The notes: generated by a model not told the origin, from the letters alone. DNA of 64,000 nt from JBGSMX01 sp963790405 (GCA_963790405.1 CAWBOJ010000002.1:186001-250000); one strand, 5' to 3'; counted from the first letter of the stretch, positions 9,175 through 18,678 are shown. Numbers and translations: made by a program.

Positions 9175-9965
9175 ACAGCCGCCTCTACACAGGAACCGTG
9201 TCACACGCCCGCAGCCGCCCCAAGCGCAACACGTTTCGCTACGGCATCTACTTCGTCCTGGTCGACATAGACGAACTCGAGCAGCTCGACAGCCAGCTGC
9301 GCTACTTCGGGCACAACCACGCGGCGCTGGTGTCGCTCCACGACCGGGACCACGGCGCCAAAGACGGCTCCGCATGGAGACCCTGGGTCGAGGAGCGCCT
9401 TGCGCGAGCCGGGATCGACCTTGAGGGCGGTCGGATCATGCTGCTCACGTTCCCCCGGGTTCTCGGCGCCAAGTTCTACCCCGTGAGCTTCTGGTACTGC
9501 TACCACGCGAACGGCACGGTCCTCGCGATAATCGCCGAGGTGCGCAACACCTTCGGCCACCGTCACAACTACCTGCTGCACAACTCGGGAGCGCCGTTCG
9601 ACTTCGATACCCACCCGAACACTCGCAAGCAGTTCAGCGTCTCACCTTTCATCCCGATGGATGCACGCTACGAGTTCACGTTCAGCGAACCGGGAGACAC
9701 GCTCGCCGTGAGCATTCAGGACTACGTAGAGGGACCGCTTCTGTTGTTTGCGGGTATCAAGCTGAATAGGACCGAGTTGAGCGACGGGGCGCTATTGAGA
9801 ACGGTGCTCAGACACGGGCCGATATCGCTCGTCGCATGGTTGAGGATCCACTGGCAAGCTTTGAAGATCGTGTCGAAGGGCATCAAGTACATCCCGCCGA
9901 CACAACCCCCAACGGAGGAGACCTCTCTGTGGACGCAAGGCAAGGAATCTCAGGCGCCATCCTAG
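9171..9965 (+). CDS. DUF1365 family protein
   Basis: A 264-residue protein that starts at GTG 9171 inside the stop of the FAD oxidoreductase gene. It matches DUF1365 (COG3496) at the start (LYTGTVSHARSRPKRNTFRY), at FPRVLGAKFYPVSFWYCY, at IAEVRNTFGHRHNYLL and at KQFSVSPFIPMDARYEF. The biochemical role of the family is not established. It is nearly always encoded between a COG2907 flavoprotein and a Cfa-like methyltransferase, as here, and is thought to take part in modifying phospholipid acyl chains. The last 37 bases overlap the methyltransferase gene. The frame is intact. Confidence 0.85.
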   Translation: MNSRLYTGTVSHARSRPKRNTFRYGIYFVLVDIDELEQLDSQLRYFGHNHAALVSLHDRDHGAKDGSAWRPWVEERLARAGIDLEGGRIMLLTFPRVLGAKFYPVSFWYCYHANGTVLAIIAEVRNTFGHRHNYLLHNSGAPFDFDTHPNTRKQFSVSPFIPMDARYEFTFSEPGDTLAVSIQDYVEGPLLLFAGIKLNRTELSDGALLRTVLRHGPISLVAWLRIHWQALKIVSKGIKYIPPTQPPTEETSLWTQGKESQAPS

Positions 9966-11113
9966 GCGCGGTGCTGGGACGGCTTCCCTACGGCGAGCTT
10001 GTCGTGACCTGGCCTGGTGGCGAGGTGCAGGAGTTCCGCGGTGCCAGCGACGGCCCACGGGCCCAGATCACGCTCCGAGACAGCGCTGCGGTACGGCGCG
10101 CACTCCTGGGCGGGTCGGTCGGGTTTGCGGAGGGCTACATGGACGGCGACTGGGACACACCGGACCTGCCCGGTCTTCTCGAATTCGGCCTCGCGAACCT
10201 GGTGCAGTCGGGCACCCGAGGCGGGCCGGCCCCGCGCAAGCCGCTGGAGCGCGCTCTGCACGCGATCCGCTCGAACACCCCGAAGCGCGCACGACGCAAC
10301 ATCGCCTATCACTACGACCTGGGCAACGACTTCTACGAGCTGTGGCTCGATGACACGATGACGTATTCCTCTGCGATGTTTTGTGACCCCGGAGTCGAAG
10401 AGAATCTGAGCAACGCCCAGCGCACCAAGTGGGACAGGCTGCTCGACCTGCTGCAACCAGGCTCCCACGATCACCTGCTCGAGATCGGCTGTGGCTGGGG
10501 CGGGTTCGCGCTGCATGCCGCCAAGCAGGCCGGCTGCAAGGTCACCGGCATCACGCTGTCGCAGGAGCAACACGACTTCGCCCGCAAGCGCGTCGCCGAG
10601 GAGGGACTCGAAGGTCAGGTCGAGATTCGCCTGCAAGATTACCGGGAGCTGGATCAGACCTACACGGGAATCGCATCGATCGAGATGTTCGAAGCGGTCG
10701 GCGAGAAGTACTGGCCTGTCTTCTTCGGCAAGATCGGCAATCTACTGCAGAACGGGAAGCGTGCAGCAATCCAGACGATCACGATCAGCGAGGGATCGTT
10801 CGAGCGCTACCGGGCCAACCCCGACTTCATCCAGCGCTACATCTTCCCCGGCGGGATGCTTCCCAGTCCGGAGCGCTTCAAGGCCGCGGCGCTGGCCGAG
10901 GGCTTGTCGGTTGGTGAGCCGGTCTTCTTCGGCCGCTCGTACGCAGCCACACTCGAAAGCTGGCTCCGTCGCTTCGATGAGGCGCACGACCAGGTCACAG
11001 CGCTCGGCTTCGAGGAGCGCTTCATCCGGATGTGGCGATACTACCTGGCATACAGCCGCGCAGGCTTTCTGTCGGGCAACATCGACGTGATGCAGGTGAA
11101 CCTGGAGAGATAG
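9929..11113 (+). CDS. cfa: Cyclopropane-fatty-acid synthase-like SAM methyltransferase
   Basis: A 394-residue SAM-dependent methyltransferase. The Cfa N-terminal domain leads into YHYDLGNDFYELWLDDTMTY at about residues 125-145. The SAM site LEIGCGWGGFALHAAKQAG and a post-motif VTGITLSQEQHDFA follow, with the conserved SIEMFEAVGEKYWPVFF after that. GTG 9929 lies eight bases behind GGAGGAG and within the end of the DUF1365 gene. The family transfers a methyl group to the double bond of membrane phospholipid acyl chains, giving cyclopropane, 10-methyl or related fatty acids. The linked flavoprotein and DUF1365 suggest that the product may be processed further, for example to a methyl-branched, unsaturated or furan-type chain; the sequence does not tell which. 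Confidence 0.88.
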   Translation: MDARQGISGAILGAVLGRLPYGELVVTWPGGEVQEFRGASDGPRAQITLRDSAAVRRALLGGSVGFAEGYMDGDWDTPDLPGLLEFGLANLVQSGTRGGPAPRKPLERALHAIRSNTPKRARRNIAYHYDLGNDFYELWLDDTMTYSSAMFCDPGVEENLSNAQRTKWDRLLDLLQPGSHDHLLEIGCGWGGFALHAAKQAGCKVTGITLSQEQHDFARKRVAEEGLEGQVEIRLQDYRELDQTYTGIASIEMFEAVGEKYWPVFFGKIGNLLQNGKRAAIQTITISEGSFERYRANPDFIQRYIFPGGMLPSPERFKAAALAEGLSVGEPVFFGRSYAATLESWLRRFDEAHDQVTALGFEERFIRMWRYYLAYSRAGFLSGNIDVMQVNLER

Positions 11114-11122
11114 TCGGCCTGG

Positions 11123-11539
11123 CTACTTGCCGAGGCCCAACCAGACTCCGATGTAGTAGCTGATCGCGGCCACGATCGAGTTGAGGGTGGTCCCCCACAC
11201 GATATCGATGGCGGAGACCTGCCAGGCCCAGCCCTTGATCGTTGCGAGGTTCGTCAAGTCGTACGTCCCGTATGCGAGAGCACCGAAGATGGCGGCCCGC
11301 CACACGGCTTCCCATACGTTGCCGTTGTTGAGAGCCGGCACGACCGCGAGCGCAAGGACGCCAATCACGTAGAACAAGTAGAAGGCCGCTGCAACGGGCA
11401 GGTTCGGTTTGTCCGCGAGAAGATCGCCCAGATACGGCTTGTAGATGCGACTCGTCGCGGTACTCAGCCAAACAAAGTCGAACGCGAAGAAGACGACCGT
11501 GGTGAGCAGATAGAGATAGACCAGCTTCGATGTGGGCAC
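11123..11539 (-). CDS. DUF2177 family membrane protein
   Basis: A 138-residue integral membrane protein with about four transmembrane segments. It shows the family pattern FFAFDFVWLSTATSRIYKPYLG near the start and AIFGALAYGTYDLTNLATIKGWAW in the middle. GTG 11539 is preceded by GAGAGGAG. DUF2177 (COG4852) genes recur beside the COG2907/DUF1365/Cfa set, which supports a shared membrane-lipid role, though no activity is known. It is transcribed against the cfa gene and ends ten bases from it. Confidence 0.85.
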   Translation of the reverse strand: MPTSKLVYLYLLTTVVFFAFDFVWLSTATSRIYKPYLGDLLADKPNLPVAAAFYLFYVIGVLALAVVPALNNGNVWEAVWRAAIFGALAYGTYDLTNLATIKGWAWQVSAIDIVWGTTLNSIVAAISYYIGVWLGLGK

Positions 11540-11664
11540 CCGCAGCTCCTCTCGTTCGCCGGCGCGGTGACGCCATGCTTCTCCTGGTTTCTTACCCCAA
11601 GACCCACGCCAGCGCCTTCACGTATCAAGGGACAGTCGCAGAATCCGAGAGCTGAACCGCCGCC

Positions 11665-13359
11665 CTATCCCCGCCCGGGATGGCCTCCTCGGCCACCCAT
11701 CATCGCGCGCAGAAGTGCCAGCACTGATGCCGCCATGAGCCACTTGGCGAGCATCGGCTCGGTCGGGTACAGGATCGCGCCAGCGACGAGCAGCGCCGCG
11801 AATATGAGCGCCATCGCGACGCGGCTGACTGAACGCTCCAGTCTGCGGACACGCAGATCGAGCATCGGCGTCTGCACGTTGAGTTCGCCGCGCTCCACCT
11901 GGGTGAGCACGCGATCGACTCGGCCGGGGAGCGCGAGCAGCAACTGCCCGATCTTGGTGCCCTCGGACACGATAGTGTCCCAGGTCGTCTCACCCTCAGC
12001 GGAGATAAGCTTGGACGCGTAGGGCGAGATTGCACTCCACACGTTGAACTCGGGCTCGAGCCCGGTGCACATCCCCGACAGGATCGCGACGGTGCGCCCA
12101 AGCAGCAGTAGGTTCTCCGGCAGCTGGAATGGCAAGTTGAGCATCAGTTCTTGGAACTGCAGGCCGAACCGCGCGAACTCGGCATGGTCGATATCGCGCA
12201 GCTGACCCATACTCATCCCGCCGAAGCGGTCGAAGACCTGCATGCTCGCCATCTCGATGAGCTTGAGATCGGCGGTGGGCAGCAGCACACCGAGGGTCCT
12301 GAAGCTCTTCACCAACCGCGCACCGTCCTGCGTTCCGATAGCGATGACCGCTTCGCGCAACCCCTCACGCAGGTTGTCGGGCACGTAGCCGACCATGCCG
12401 AAATCGATGAACGTGAGCTTCCAGCCCTGGCTACCATCCTCGCCGCGGTCCCCGACGGGCGTCACGAACAGGTTGCCAGGGTGTGGGTCGGCGTGGAAGA
12501 AGCCATCCTCGAAGATCTGCTGCATATACGTGCCGAGAAGCACCTCCGCGACTTCGCCGCGATCGATTCCGGCCGCCGTGATGGCATCGTAGTCGGTAAT
12601 CTTGATGGCGGTGACGTCTTCGAGCGTGAGCACGCGACGCGTGGTGAGCTCCCATGCCACCTGCGGGACGTGCACCCGGGGGTTGCCGGCGAAGTACTCG
12701 GCGAAGGCCTCGGCGTTGCTCGCCTCGGCGAGGTAGTCGATCTCTGCGCGAGTGGTCGTGGCAAACTCCTCGACCAGCGCGTGCACGTCCGCGCGTTTGC
12801 TCACCGGCTTGTAGCGCTGCAGCCACCCGCCAACGCGGCGGATCGCGGCCAGATCGACCTCGACCACCTGCTCGATGTAGGGTCGCTGGATCTTGACGAC
12901 GACGTCGGTGAAGCCGAGCTCGGCTGCGTCGGCCTCACGTAGGCATGCGCGATGCGCTTGTCCGAGAGAGGCTGCTGCCAGCGGAACTTCGTCGAACGAG
13001 GCGTAGTGCGCGGAGAGCGGCTGCCCGATGTCGCTTTCAGCCGCAGCCCGAATCGCCTCGAAGCTCTCGGGCGGCACCTCGTCTTGGAGATTGGACAGCT
13101 CCTCGGTGATCTCGAGCGGCAAGACATCAAGCCGTGCCGACAGGAACTGGCCGACCTTGATCATCAGCCCGCCCATCCGGATGGCAAGCGCGCGGAAGCG
13201 CACCGCCGTGCGCCGACTGCGCTCGGAGCGGGTGCGCCTGACCCAGCCCCGAAGGCCGATGCGCGGAAGGACGATCTCCCAGAGGATGAAGCCGAGGGTT
13301 ACTCGGCCAAAGAAGAACACGATGCGCCAGTAGCGAGCGCGCAGCTGTGAGGCTTTCAT
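11665..13359 (-). CDS. AarF/ABC1/UbiB family atypical kinase
   Basis: A 564-residue protein behind GGAGGG. It has the family's KxGQ motif (MIKVGQFLSAR, about residues 67-77), an Ala-rich ATP-contacting loop (LAAASLGQAH), the catalytic HADPHPGN near residue 300 and the DFG motif (FIDFGMVG). Two C-terminal transmembrane helices (ALIFAALLVAGAILY; MAASVLALLRAMM) anchor it in the membrane, as in UbiB. Family members support quinone and lipid biosynthesis or transport through ATPase activity. In this setting, beside fatty-acid-modifying genes and under a nearby PadR regulator, a membrane-lipid role is reasonable but unproven. The frame is intact. Confidence 0.88.
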   Translation of the reverse strand: MKASQLRARYWRIVFFFGRVTLGFILWEIVLPRIGLRGWVRRTRSERSRRTAVRFRALAIRMGGLMIKVGQFLSARLDVLPLEITEELSNLQDEVPPESFEAIRAAAESDIGQPLSAHYASFDEVPLAAASLGQAHRACLREADAAELGFTDVVVKIQRPYIEQVVEVDLAAIRRVGGWLQRYKPVSKRADVHALVEEFATTTRAEIDYLAEASNAEAFAEYFAGNPRVHVPQVAWELTTRRVLTLEDVTAIKITDYDAITAAGIDRGEVAEVLLGTYMQQIFEDGFFHADPHPGNLFVTPVGDRGEDGSQGWKLTFIDFGMVGYVPDNLREGLREAVIAIGTQDGARLVKSFRTLGVLLPTADLKLIEMASMQVFDRFGGMSMGQLRDIDHAEFARFGLQFQELMLNLPFQLPENLLLLGRTVAILSGMCTGLEPEFNVWSAISPYASKLISAEGETTWDTIVSEGTKIGQLLLALPGRVDRVLTQVERGELNVQTPMLDLRVRRLERSVSRVAMALIFAALLVAGAILYPTEPMLAKWLMAASVLALLRAMMGGRGGHPGRG

Positions 13360-13410
13360 TCACCCTCCGGGTGCTGTGTGCATATGGGTCGAGCCAGCGA
13401 TTGCGGAAGC

Positions 13411-13983
13411 CTAGTCCTCGGCAAGAATCGCGTAGAGCTTCTTGCGAGCGTCGGCCAGCACCTCGGATGCAGCGGCGCGCTGCTCTTTGGAACCGGACGT
13501 GCCGATCTGGAAGGCCGCTTGCATTAGCTTACCCACAGTCGCGCGATAGTCTCCGAACGCGGGGTCGCCCTGCGCCGCATCTTCCCACGGGGCGGGCTGA
13601 TCGGCGGTCTTGGCGACTTCGGCGACACCGGCCTCGGTGAGGGTGAAGATCTTCTTGCCGGCGCTCTCCTCGGCGACGATGAGATCCTCGTCGGCGAGCT
13701 GCTGAAGGGTGGGATAGACCGAGCCGGGACTGGGAGTCCAGGTGCCGCCGCTTCGCGCGGAGAGCTCCTGGATCATCTGGTAGCCGTGCATGGGCTGTTC
13801 GGCGAGCAGTCGCAGGACTGCCGAGCGAACGTCGCCGCGGCGCGCTCGCATGCCGCTCGGGCCGAAGCCGTGTGCAGCCATGTGCGCGACGAACGGCGGC
13901 TTGAAACCGCGTCCGCTGAAGCCTGCGTGGTTGAAGCGTGTGTGAGGGCCACAGGAGCCGTCGCTGTAGTTGTGGTGATGCAT
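13411..13983 (-). CDS. PadR family transcriptional regulator
   Basis: A 190-residue regulator. A His/Gly-rich N terminus (MHHHNYSDGSCGPH; FGPSGMRARRGD) precedes the PadR winged helix at about residues 48-120, with VRSAVLRLLAEQPMHGYQMIQEL and GSVYPTLQQLADEDLI. A C-terminal helical part for dimerisation follows. ATG 13983 has AAAGGAA at a good distance. The promoter region carries palindromic GCGATAT-type repeats, so it is probably autoregulated. It lies just upstream of the aarF-like gene in the same direction and probably controls it. The frame is intact. Confidence 0.85.
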   Translation of the reverse strand: MHHHNYSDGSCGPHTRFNHAGFSGRGFKPPFVAHMAAHGFGPSGMRARRGDVRSAVLRLLAEQPMHGYQMIQELSARSGGTWTPSPGSVYPTLQQLADEDLIVAEESAGKKIFTLTEAGVAEVAKTADQPAPWEDAAQGDPAFGDYRATVGKLMQAAFQIGTSGSKEQRAAASEVLADARKKLYAILAED

Positions 13984-14001
13984 GTCAGTTCCTTTCGCTG
14001 A

Positions 14002-14036
14002 GCGATATCTCGATATATCGCTACCTATCGCGATAT
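14002..14036. promoter_or_regulatory. Palindromic operator region upstream of padR
   Basis: An inverted repeat GCGATAT (14002-14008) / ATATCGC (14015-14021) is followed by a second palindrome TATCGCGATA around 14026-14035. AT-rich paired palindromes of this sort in front of padR genes are typical binding sites for the PadR dimer itself. They lie about 20-50 bases upstream of the padR start. Confidence 0.6.
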
Positions 14037-14104
14037 GGTAGCACCATGTGTGCCAGAGTGTCGAGGCGAAGCCGTTTCCACCATGCGCCGCTATTGGACT
14101 CGAA

Positions 14105-14134
14105 AGGGCTCCGGGTCGTCGGACCCGGAGCCCT
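14105..14134 (-). terminator. Strong hairpin terminator of the small exported protein gene
   Basis: A perfect 13-bp stem AGGGCTCCGGGTC / GACCCGGAGCCCT with a GTCG loop lies about 120 bases downstream of the minus-strand gene at 14257-14568. On the minus strand it is followed by the short T-rich stretch TTTCG. Confidence 0.6.
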
Positions 14135-14256
14135 GAAGCGCCATCGCATGCCAATCACGCCGATCGCGCTATTCCAGCTTCTGCGCCACCTGTCGCACGC
14201 TGCCTAGTCGACAGCGGCCGTACCACCGATGAAGTACTTTCCGATGAGCCTACAGA

Positions 14257-14568
14257 TTACTTGCCGCGAAGTGTCACCACGTCATCGTCTCCAGCAAGCA
14301 CCATGTTCTCGGGCCCGGTTCCTTGCATGGTCGCAGAAGCGGTAATGGATCCGGGTGCGATACCCATCGAGACGTTGTCACCAGTCTCGGCAGAATTGTC
14401 CATGCTCGCCCCGTGGGCCACTGAGTCGATGAACTCCCAGTTCGGGGAGTTCTCCTCTGCATACGGCATCACGTGATGTGCAAGCGCGGTGGCGGGAACG
14501 AGCATGATTGCGGCGAACACGAGCGCGAACACCACGGGTGCCGTTCTAAATACGCGTGCTCTGTCCAT
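14257..14568 (-). CDS. Small exported protein, unknown function
   Basis: A 103-residue protein with a clear signal peptide (RTAPVVFALVFAAIMLVPATALAHH), cleaved near residue 30. The mature part of about 70 residues is acidic, rich in Met, Asn, Ser and Gly, and begins with paired His. ATG 14568 has GAGAGGGG seven bases upstream. I do not recognise a family. It stands between the initiator tRNA and the padR gene with its own terminator at 14105, so it is probably transcribed alone. Confidence 0.6.
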   Translation of the reverse strand: MDRARVFRTAPVVFALVFAAIMLVPATALAHHVMPYAEENSPNWEFIDSVAHGASMDNSAETGDNVSMGIAPGSITASATMQGTGPENMVLAGDDDVVTLRGK

Positions 14569-14716
14569 GAAAATGCCCCTCTCGATCTAGTTGCGGTCGT
14601 TGGTGGTCCGACCGAGAGGTAATCGGCCCGGGCAAGAGGCCGGCTCAGTGATATCACGCACTGCACGAAGGATAATCTGAGGTAATGGGCGGCCTGCAAC
14701 CGCCGGGGAACGAAAA

Positions 14717-14747
14717 CAGGTCGGAGACTGTGTAAGCCTCCGACCTG
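14717..14747 (-). terminator. Rho-independent terminator of the initiator tRNA
   Basis: A stem CAGGTCGGAG / CTCCGACCTG with an 11-base loop is followed on the minus strand by TTTTCG. It begins 11 bases after the tRNA CCA end. The same stem core appears at 6829-6859. Confidence 0.75.
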
Positions 14748-14757
14748 CGTATTTACT

Positions 14758-14834
<77 letters not shown>

Positions 14835-15005
14835 GTATCCAATTCGCCTCTCGGCGGATGCATAGAGTATCACCGCTAGCGACCTCACGCAAACGCACGA
14901 GAGACAGATTCTGACGAGTGTCGATCGGTTGCGCCCGCGCGAATCACTTGCTCAGGCTGAAATGCGGCTGTCAACCGTGTTCCCCCGCACGCAATCCGTC
15001 CATTG

Positions 15006-15019
15006 GTGACGTCCGTCAC
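15006..15019. promoter_or_regulatory. CRP/FNR-like palindrome before the cytochrome operon
   Basis: A perfect inverted repeat GTGACG-TC-CGTCAC lies about 62 bases upstream of the gene at 15081 and is followed by TCCCCG. Read as half-sites, it is GTGA-N6-TCAC, the spacing of CRP-family operators. A related palindrome, also followed by TCCCCG, lies at 38655-38668. Confidence 0.45.
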
Positions 15020-15080
15020 TCCCCGCGAACCACCGATGTGTCGATACACAGAGCAGAGCCGGAGACACGGGGGCTTTCGC

Positions 15081-15845
15081 ATGCCTATGGTCGACAGACG
15101 AGTCGCACTGGCACTGCTCGTCGTGATGCTTGCTGCCGTCACGGTCACGAGCGTCATGGCTGCGTCCAGAACCGAGACGACGCAGCGCCTCGATTCCTCG
15201 CTGCCCCTGAAGACCGCCGAGAACACCTCCCCCGAGTCGGCAAGTCTGGCGCTCGCCCCACGTAGCTCGCTCGACGATGCCACATTGCGCGAGAGCGCAG
15301 TGGCACCTTTCGCGAACGTCGCGAGTAGCGTGGCAGTGCACGCCAGCAGCAGCGGATCCGGCGTGTTCTCCCCCGCCACTATCGAGCGGAGCCTGGCCGC
15401 CAAGCCGGGCTGGCCCAGAACCCCGGCTAATCCCGACCCAACCGGCCCTCCGTGCGACCCGTGGCTCGTCGACGAGGCGCGTCACACGGTTGAAGACAAC
15501 GCGCCTGCGCTCGAAGGGCTCAGTAGCGGCACGCTAACTAGCATCGCGTCGGGCGATTTCGATGCCGCGAGCAGCTTCTACTCGCCAGACGAGAGCGTGA
15601 CCGAACCGCTGGGCAGCGCCTGGCCGCCGCTGGTGTCGGCCACTGCACTACCCACGGTGAACGTCTTCCTCGCCGAGGACTCGGTCGTCTACTTCACGTA
15701 CGCGCTCGTAACCTGGAGCGACGCGGGCATCACGTCGCAGCACACGGTCTGCATCCCGATGCGTTTCATCGACGGAGCCTGGTATCTGACCACCTTCGAC
15801 GACACCACTGACGGACTTGAGTTCGTCACGTCGGTGCAGATGTGA
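15081..15845 (+). CDS. Exported or membrane-anchored protein in the cytochrome operon, unknown function
   Basis: A 254-residue protein with one N-terminal hydrophobic segment (VALALLVVMLAAVTVTSVMAA) that is a signal peptide or anchor. A Ser/Ala-rich linker follows, and from about residue 125 a domain ending in IPMRFIDGAWYLTTFDD, which resembles the closing strands of SnoaL/NTF2-like or lumazine-binding folds. ATG 15081 is the first Met before the hydrophobic segment; the ribosome site (GGGGG) is poor. Its stop lies next to the start of the multihaem cytochrome gene, so the two are one transcript, probably controlled by the palindrome at 15006. It could assist cytochrome export or assembly; this is inference. 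Confidence 0.6.
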   Translation: MPMVDRRVALALLVVMLAAVTVTSVMAASRTETTQRLDSSLPLKTAENTSPESASLALAPRSSLDDATLRESAVAPFANVASSVAVHASSSGSGVFSPATIERSLAAKPGWPRTPANPDPTGPPCDPWLVDEARHTVEDNAPALEGLSSGTLTSIASGDFDAASSFYSPDESVTEPLGSAWPPLVSATALPTVNVFLAEDSVVYFTYALVTWSDAGITSQHTVCIPMRFIDGAWYLTTFDDTTDGLEFVTSVQM

Positions 15846-15859
15846 GCAGGGGGATGGCG

Positions 15860-18662
15860 GTGAACACGCAGCCGACAACACCGATCGCAAGGGCGATGGC
15901 CGTGACTGTGTTGTTCACCGCCATCCTCCTGCTCGCCAACATTCCCGCAGCCTTCGCGGCTGACACCGTGCCCCCCTCGAAGCCCCGTATCGCCGAAAGC
16001 TACGTGAAGACCGGCACCCTCGTACATGTCTCGTGGCTGGCCTCGACCGACGATATCGGTCCTGTGACCTACGACATCTACCGCCACTGGGCACCTATCA
16101 CGATCACAAACCTCGGCTCGCTCACACCGGTGATGACCGGAATCTCGGAACTCGCGACCGATGTGCCGGTCGCTGCGGGAGAAGCTGCGACCTCGTTCAC
16201 GCTCTACTACGCGATCGTCGCCCGCGATGGCGCGCTCAACACCTCGCTCCCCTCGACTTCCGGCCTGCCCGACCCGCATGGAGGCACCGACTCCACAACG
16301 TGCCAGCGCTGTCACGCGACGCACGGCACCGGTCCCGATACCACCGCCGAGGACTTCTGCTACATCTGCCACGGCGATACCTCCTCGGCAGCGGGGTATG
16401 GCGAGCAAAGCAGCATCGATATCGAAGTTGAATTCGGGGACTACGCCGACCAATCGTTCGGCTCGCAACACCGCACCGCCGAGCAGGTCGCCAACGGCCT
16501 GACCTGCATGGGGTGTCACAGCCCGCATCGCAAGCCCTACGCGGTCGATGCGAGCGGCGTCTACGATCCGACAAAGTCGTACGGGCCCGTGCTCAAAGTG
16601 CAGACCGGCGACACCAGCTACACGTACTACTCCCTGCAGTCCAACAAGCTCGGCAACACGTTCTGCTTCGCCTGTCACGGCACGACCGATGCGAACATCG
16701 CGCGTCTGGACAGCTCCGCCTACGGTGCGACCGGCGGCGACCACAACGCCGCCGGATTCGCCACCGCCGCTCATGGTGACGGCGTGATCTTGCCCGGTTC
16801 CTCGCGCGCAGACATCACCTGCGAGGCGTGTCACAACCGACACTCCTCGGCCACCGTCAAGCTGCTCGATCACCGCAGCTAGCTTCACGACAAGTACGAC
16901 GCAGTACGCGCAGGCCAACCTGTGCTTCGCGTGCCACTCGACAGACAGCACCGAGACCGACGTCGAGACCGGCTACTCGGCGCCTTTCGCGTGGAACGAT
17001 CGCGATGTCGAAGACGAGTTCGCGCGCACCTCGGCGCACCCGACAGTCGCGGACGGCAGCGCACCATCGCTCACCTGCGCAAACTGCCACGACGTGCATC
17101 GCGTAGCCGAGGGCTCGGATGCGTGGGACGCAAGCCGCGTGAGCGATCCCGACGACATCACGCTCGGCGTGACCTCGACAACGTACGGCTCCGAGTTCGC
17201 CGACTTCTGCCTGACCTGCCACGACGGAGCGCCACCGAGCGCGACGATCAGCGACGGCGAGATCGTGCCCTACGACGTCACATTCTCGACTGTGAGCACT
17301 GTTGACTCGCCGTACTTCACCGGCTGGAACAAGCTTGCGAGCGGCGCGAGCTTCGAAGATGCCGGCCACGCCGCAGTGGACGAGGCAGATGGACGAGCGC
17401 TGTGCGAGAACTGCCACGACCCACACGGTTCGGACTTCGCGCGACTCACCGCATGGACGATGCCGGCTGGCAGCGGGCTGGATGCAGGCACTCGAGAGAA
17501 CGCCACCGCATCACTCTCCCGTGAGGAGAACCTCTGCTACCGCTGCCATGGCAAGGCGACAACCGGCGACCGCGCGAGTGGCGCGAAGGAAGTCGCGACC
17601 AAGGCAGGGCTGACGTACGCACATGACCCGAGCGACGACACCGGCGTGCACGCGGATACCGAGGATGCTGCCGACCTGGCGAACCGCCATGCAGAGTGCA
17701 CGGACTGCCACGACCCGCACGTCGCGACTCGGGTCGACGGCTCGGCGACGCAAGACTCAAAGCTCTCGACAGCTGGACCGGCGGTCTGGGGCATTTACGG
17801 CACCGCGCCGACCTACCCCGCGAGCAACTGGAGCGCGCCCACGAGCTTCTCGGCAACACGCCTCAACGGCGAGAGCACGGACATGGAAGCGTACCTTTGC
17901 TTCAAGTGCCACAGCGCCAACACGACCTACCCGAGCGGACAGACGAACGTCGCGCTCGAGTTCAACGCGAGCAACTTCTCCTCGCACAACGTGCTCGGTC
18001 AGACCACGAGCGGGCAAACCGCGTTCACCGTCATTCCCGAAGGTCAGTCGACGCCGATCAGCGTTACCTGGCAGCTCCCGACGGTAGACGTCTTCGTGAG
18101 CGGCTGGAACTGGAACTCGAAGATGACGTGCACGGACTGCCACACGAACGAACAGAGCGCGACCACGCAGGCCAAGGGTCCGCATGGATCGACCGCCGCG
18201 TCGCTTGTCGACCCGGACTACCCGCGCGACTGGAAGACGGTTGGCCTGTGGAGTGGCAGCGCGAACGGGATGGGGTACCGCAACGGCGCTGCGACCGTTG
18301 CTGCAACCGACGTCATCTGCGCCAAATGCCACGACCTCTACGGCACCGCAAGCGGCGCGCTCAACTGGTCGAACACCGCCCACAGTCGAACGCCCCACGC
18401 TGTCAGCCACTCCCAACCGAAGTACTGCGTGAACTGCCACGGCACATTGCCCCACGGCATGAACCGACCGAGGATGCTCGGCTACTGGGACGACCCCGCG
18501 CCGTACGCGAGCCTCAACAACGGGACGACGAGCTACGCGCTGGAGTCGGTGAGCGTAAGCAGTCACACGCTCACTGCGGGCGCGGCCACGTGGTCGTGCT
18601 CACACTGCAAGACGTCCGGCGGACTGCAGCACTCCGCTGCAATCACGAATCCCTGGCCGTAG
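15860..18662 (+). CDS. Exported multihaem c-type cytochrome with 15 CXXCH and one CXXCK motif (one frameshift)
   Basis: A secreted cytochrome of about 935 residues. A signal peptide (MAVTVLFTAILLLANIPAAFA) precedes a fibronectin-III-like domain (PPSKPRIAESYVKTGTLVHVSW, about residues 45-140). The rest carries CQRCH, CYICH, CMGCH, CFACH, CEACH, CFACH, CANCH, CLTCH, CENCH, CYRCH, CTDCH, CFKCH, CTDCH, CAKCH, CVNCH and finally CSHCK near the end. Most motifs come in pairs like cytochrome c3-type modules. The frame shifts near 16870, at a GATC, and continues without loss of motifs. GTG 15860 is preceded by AGGGGG; GTG 15842 and ATG 15854 are alternatives. Such proteins move electrons outside the membrane, for example to minerals, humics or partner cells. 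No membrane or wall anchor is visible. Confidence 0.85.
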
Positions 18663-18678
18663 GCGCGCGCCGGAAGGC

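Noticed and set aside
12151..12942. Long plus-strand open frame inside the aarF-like gene
   Set aside because: Its composition is that of an antisense shadow; the minus strand shows conserved kinase motifs throughout.
14569..14716. Possible c-di-GMP riboswitch before the small exported protein gene
   Set aside because: Some stem-like G/C repeats are present, but the conserved aptamer core is absent.
15689..16951. 420-codon minus-strand open frame opposite the cytochrome operon
   Set aside because: It is antisense to clear CXXCH motifs and has no family resemblance or ribosome site.
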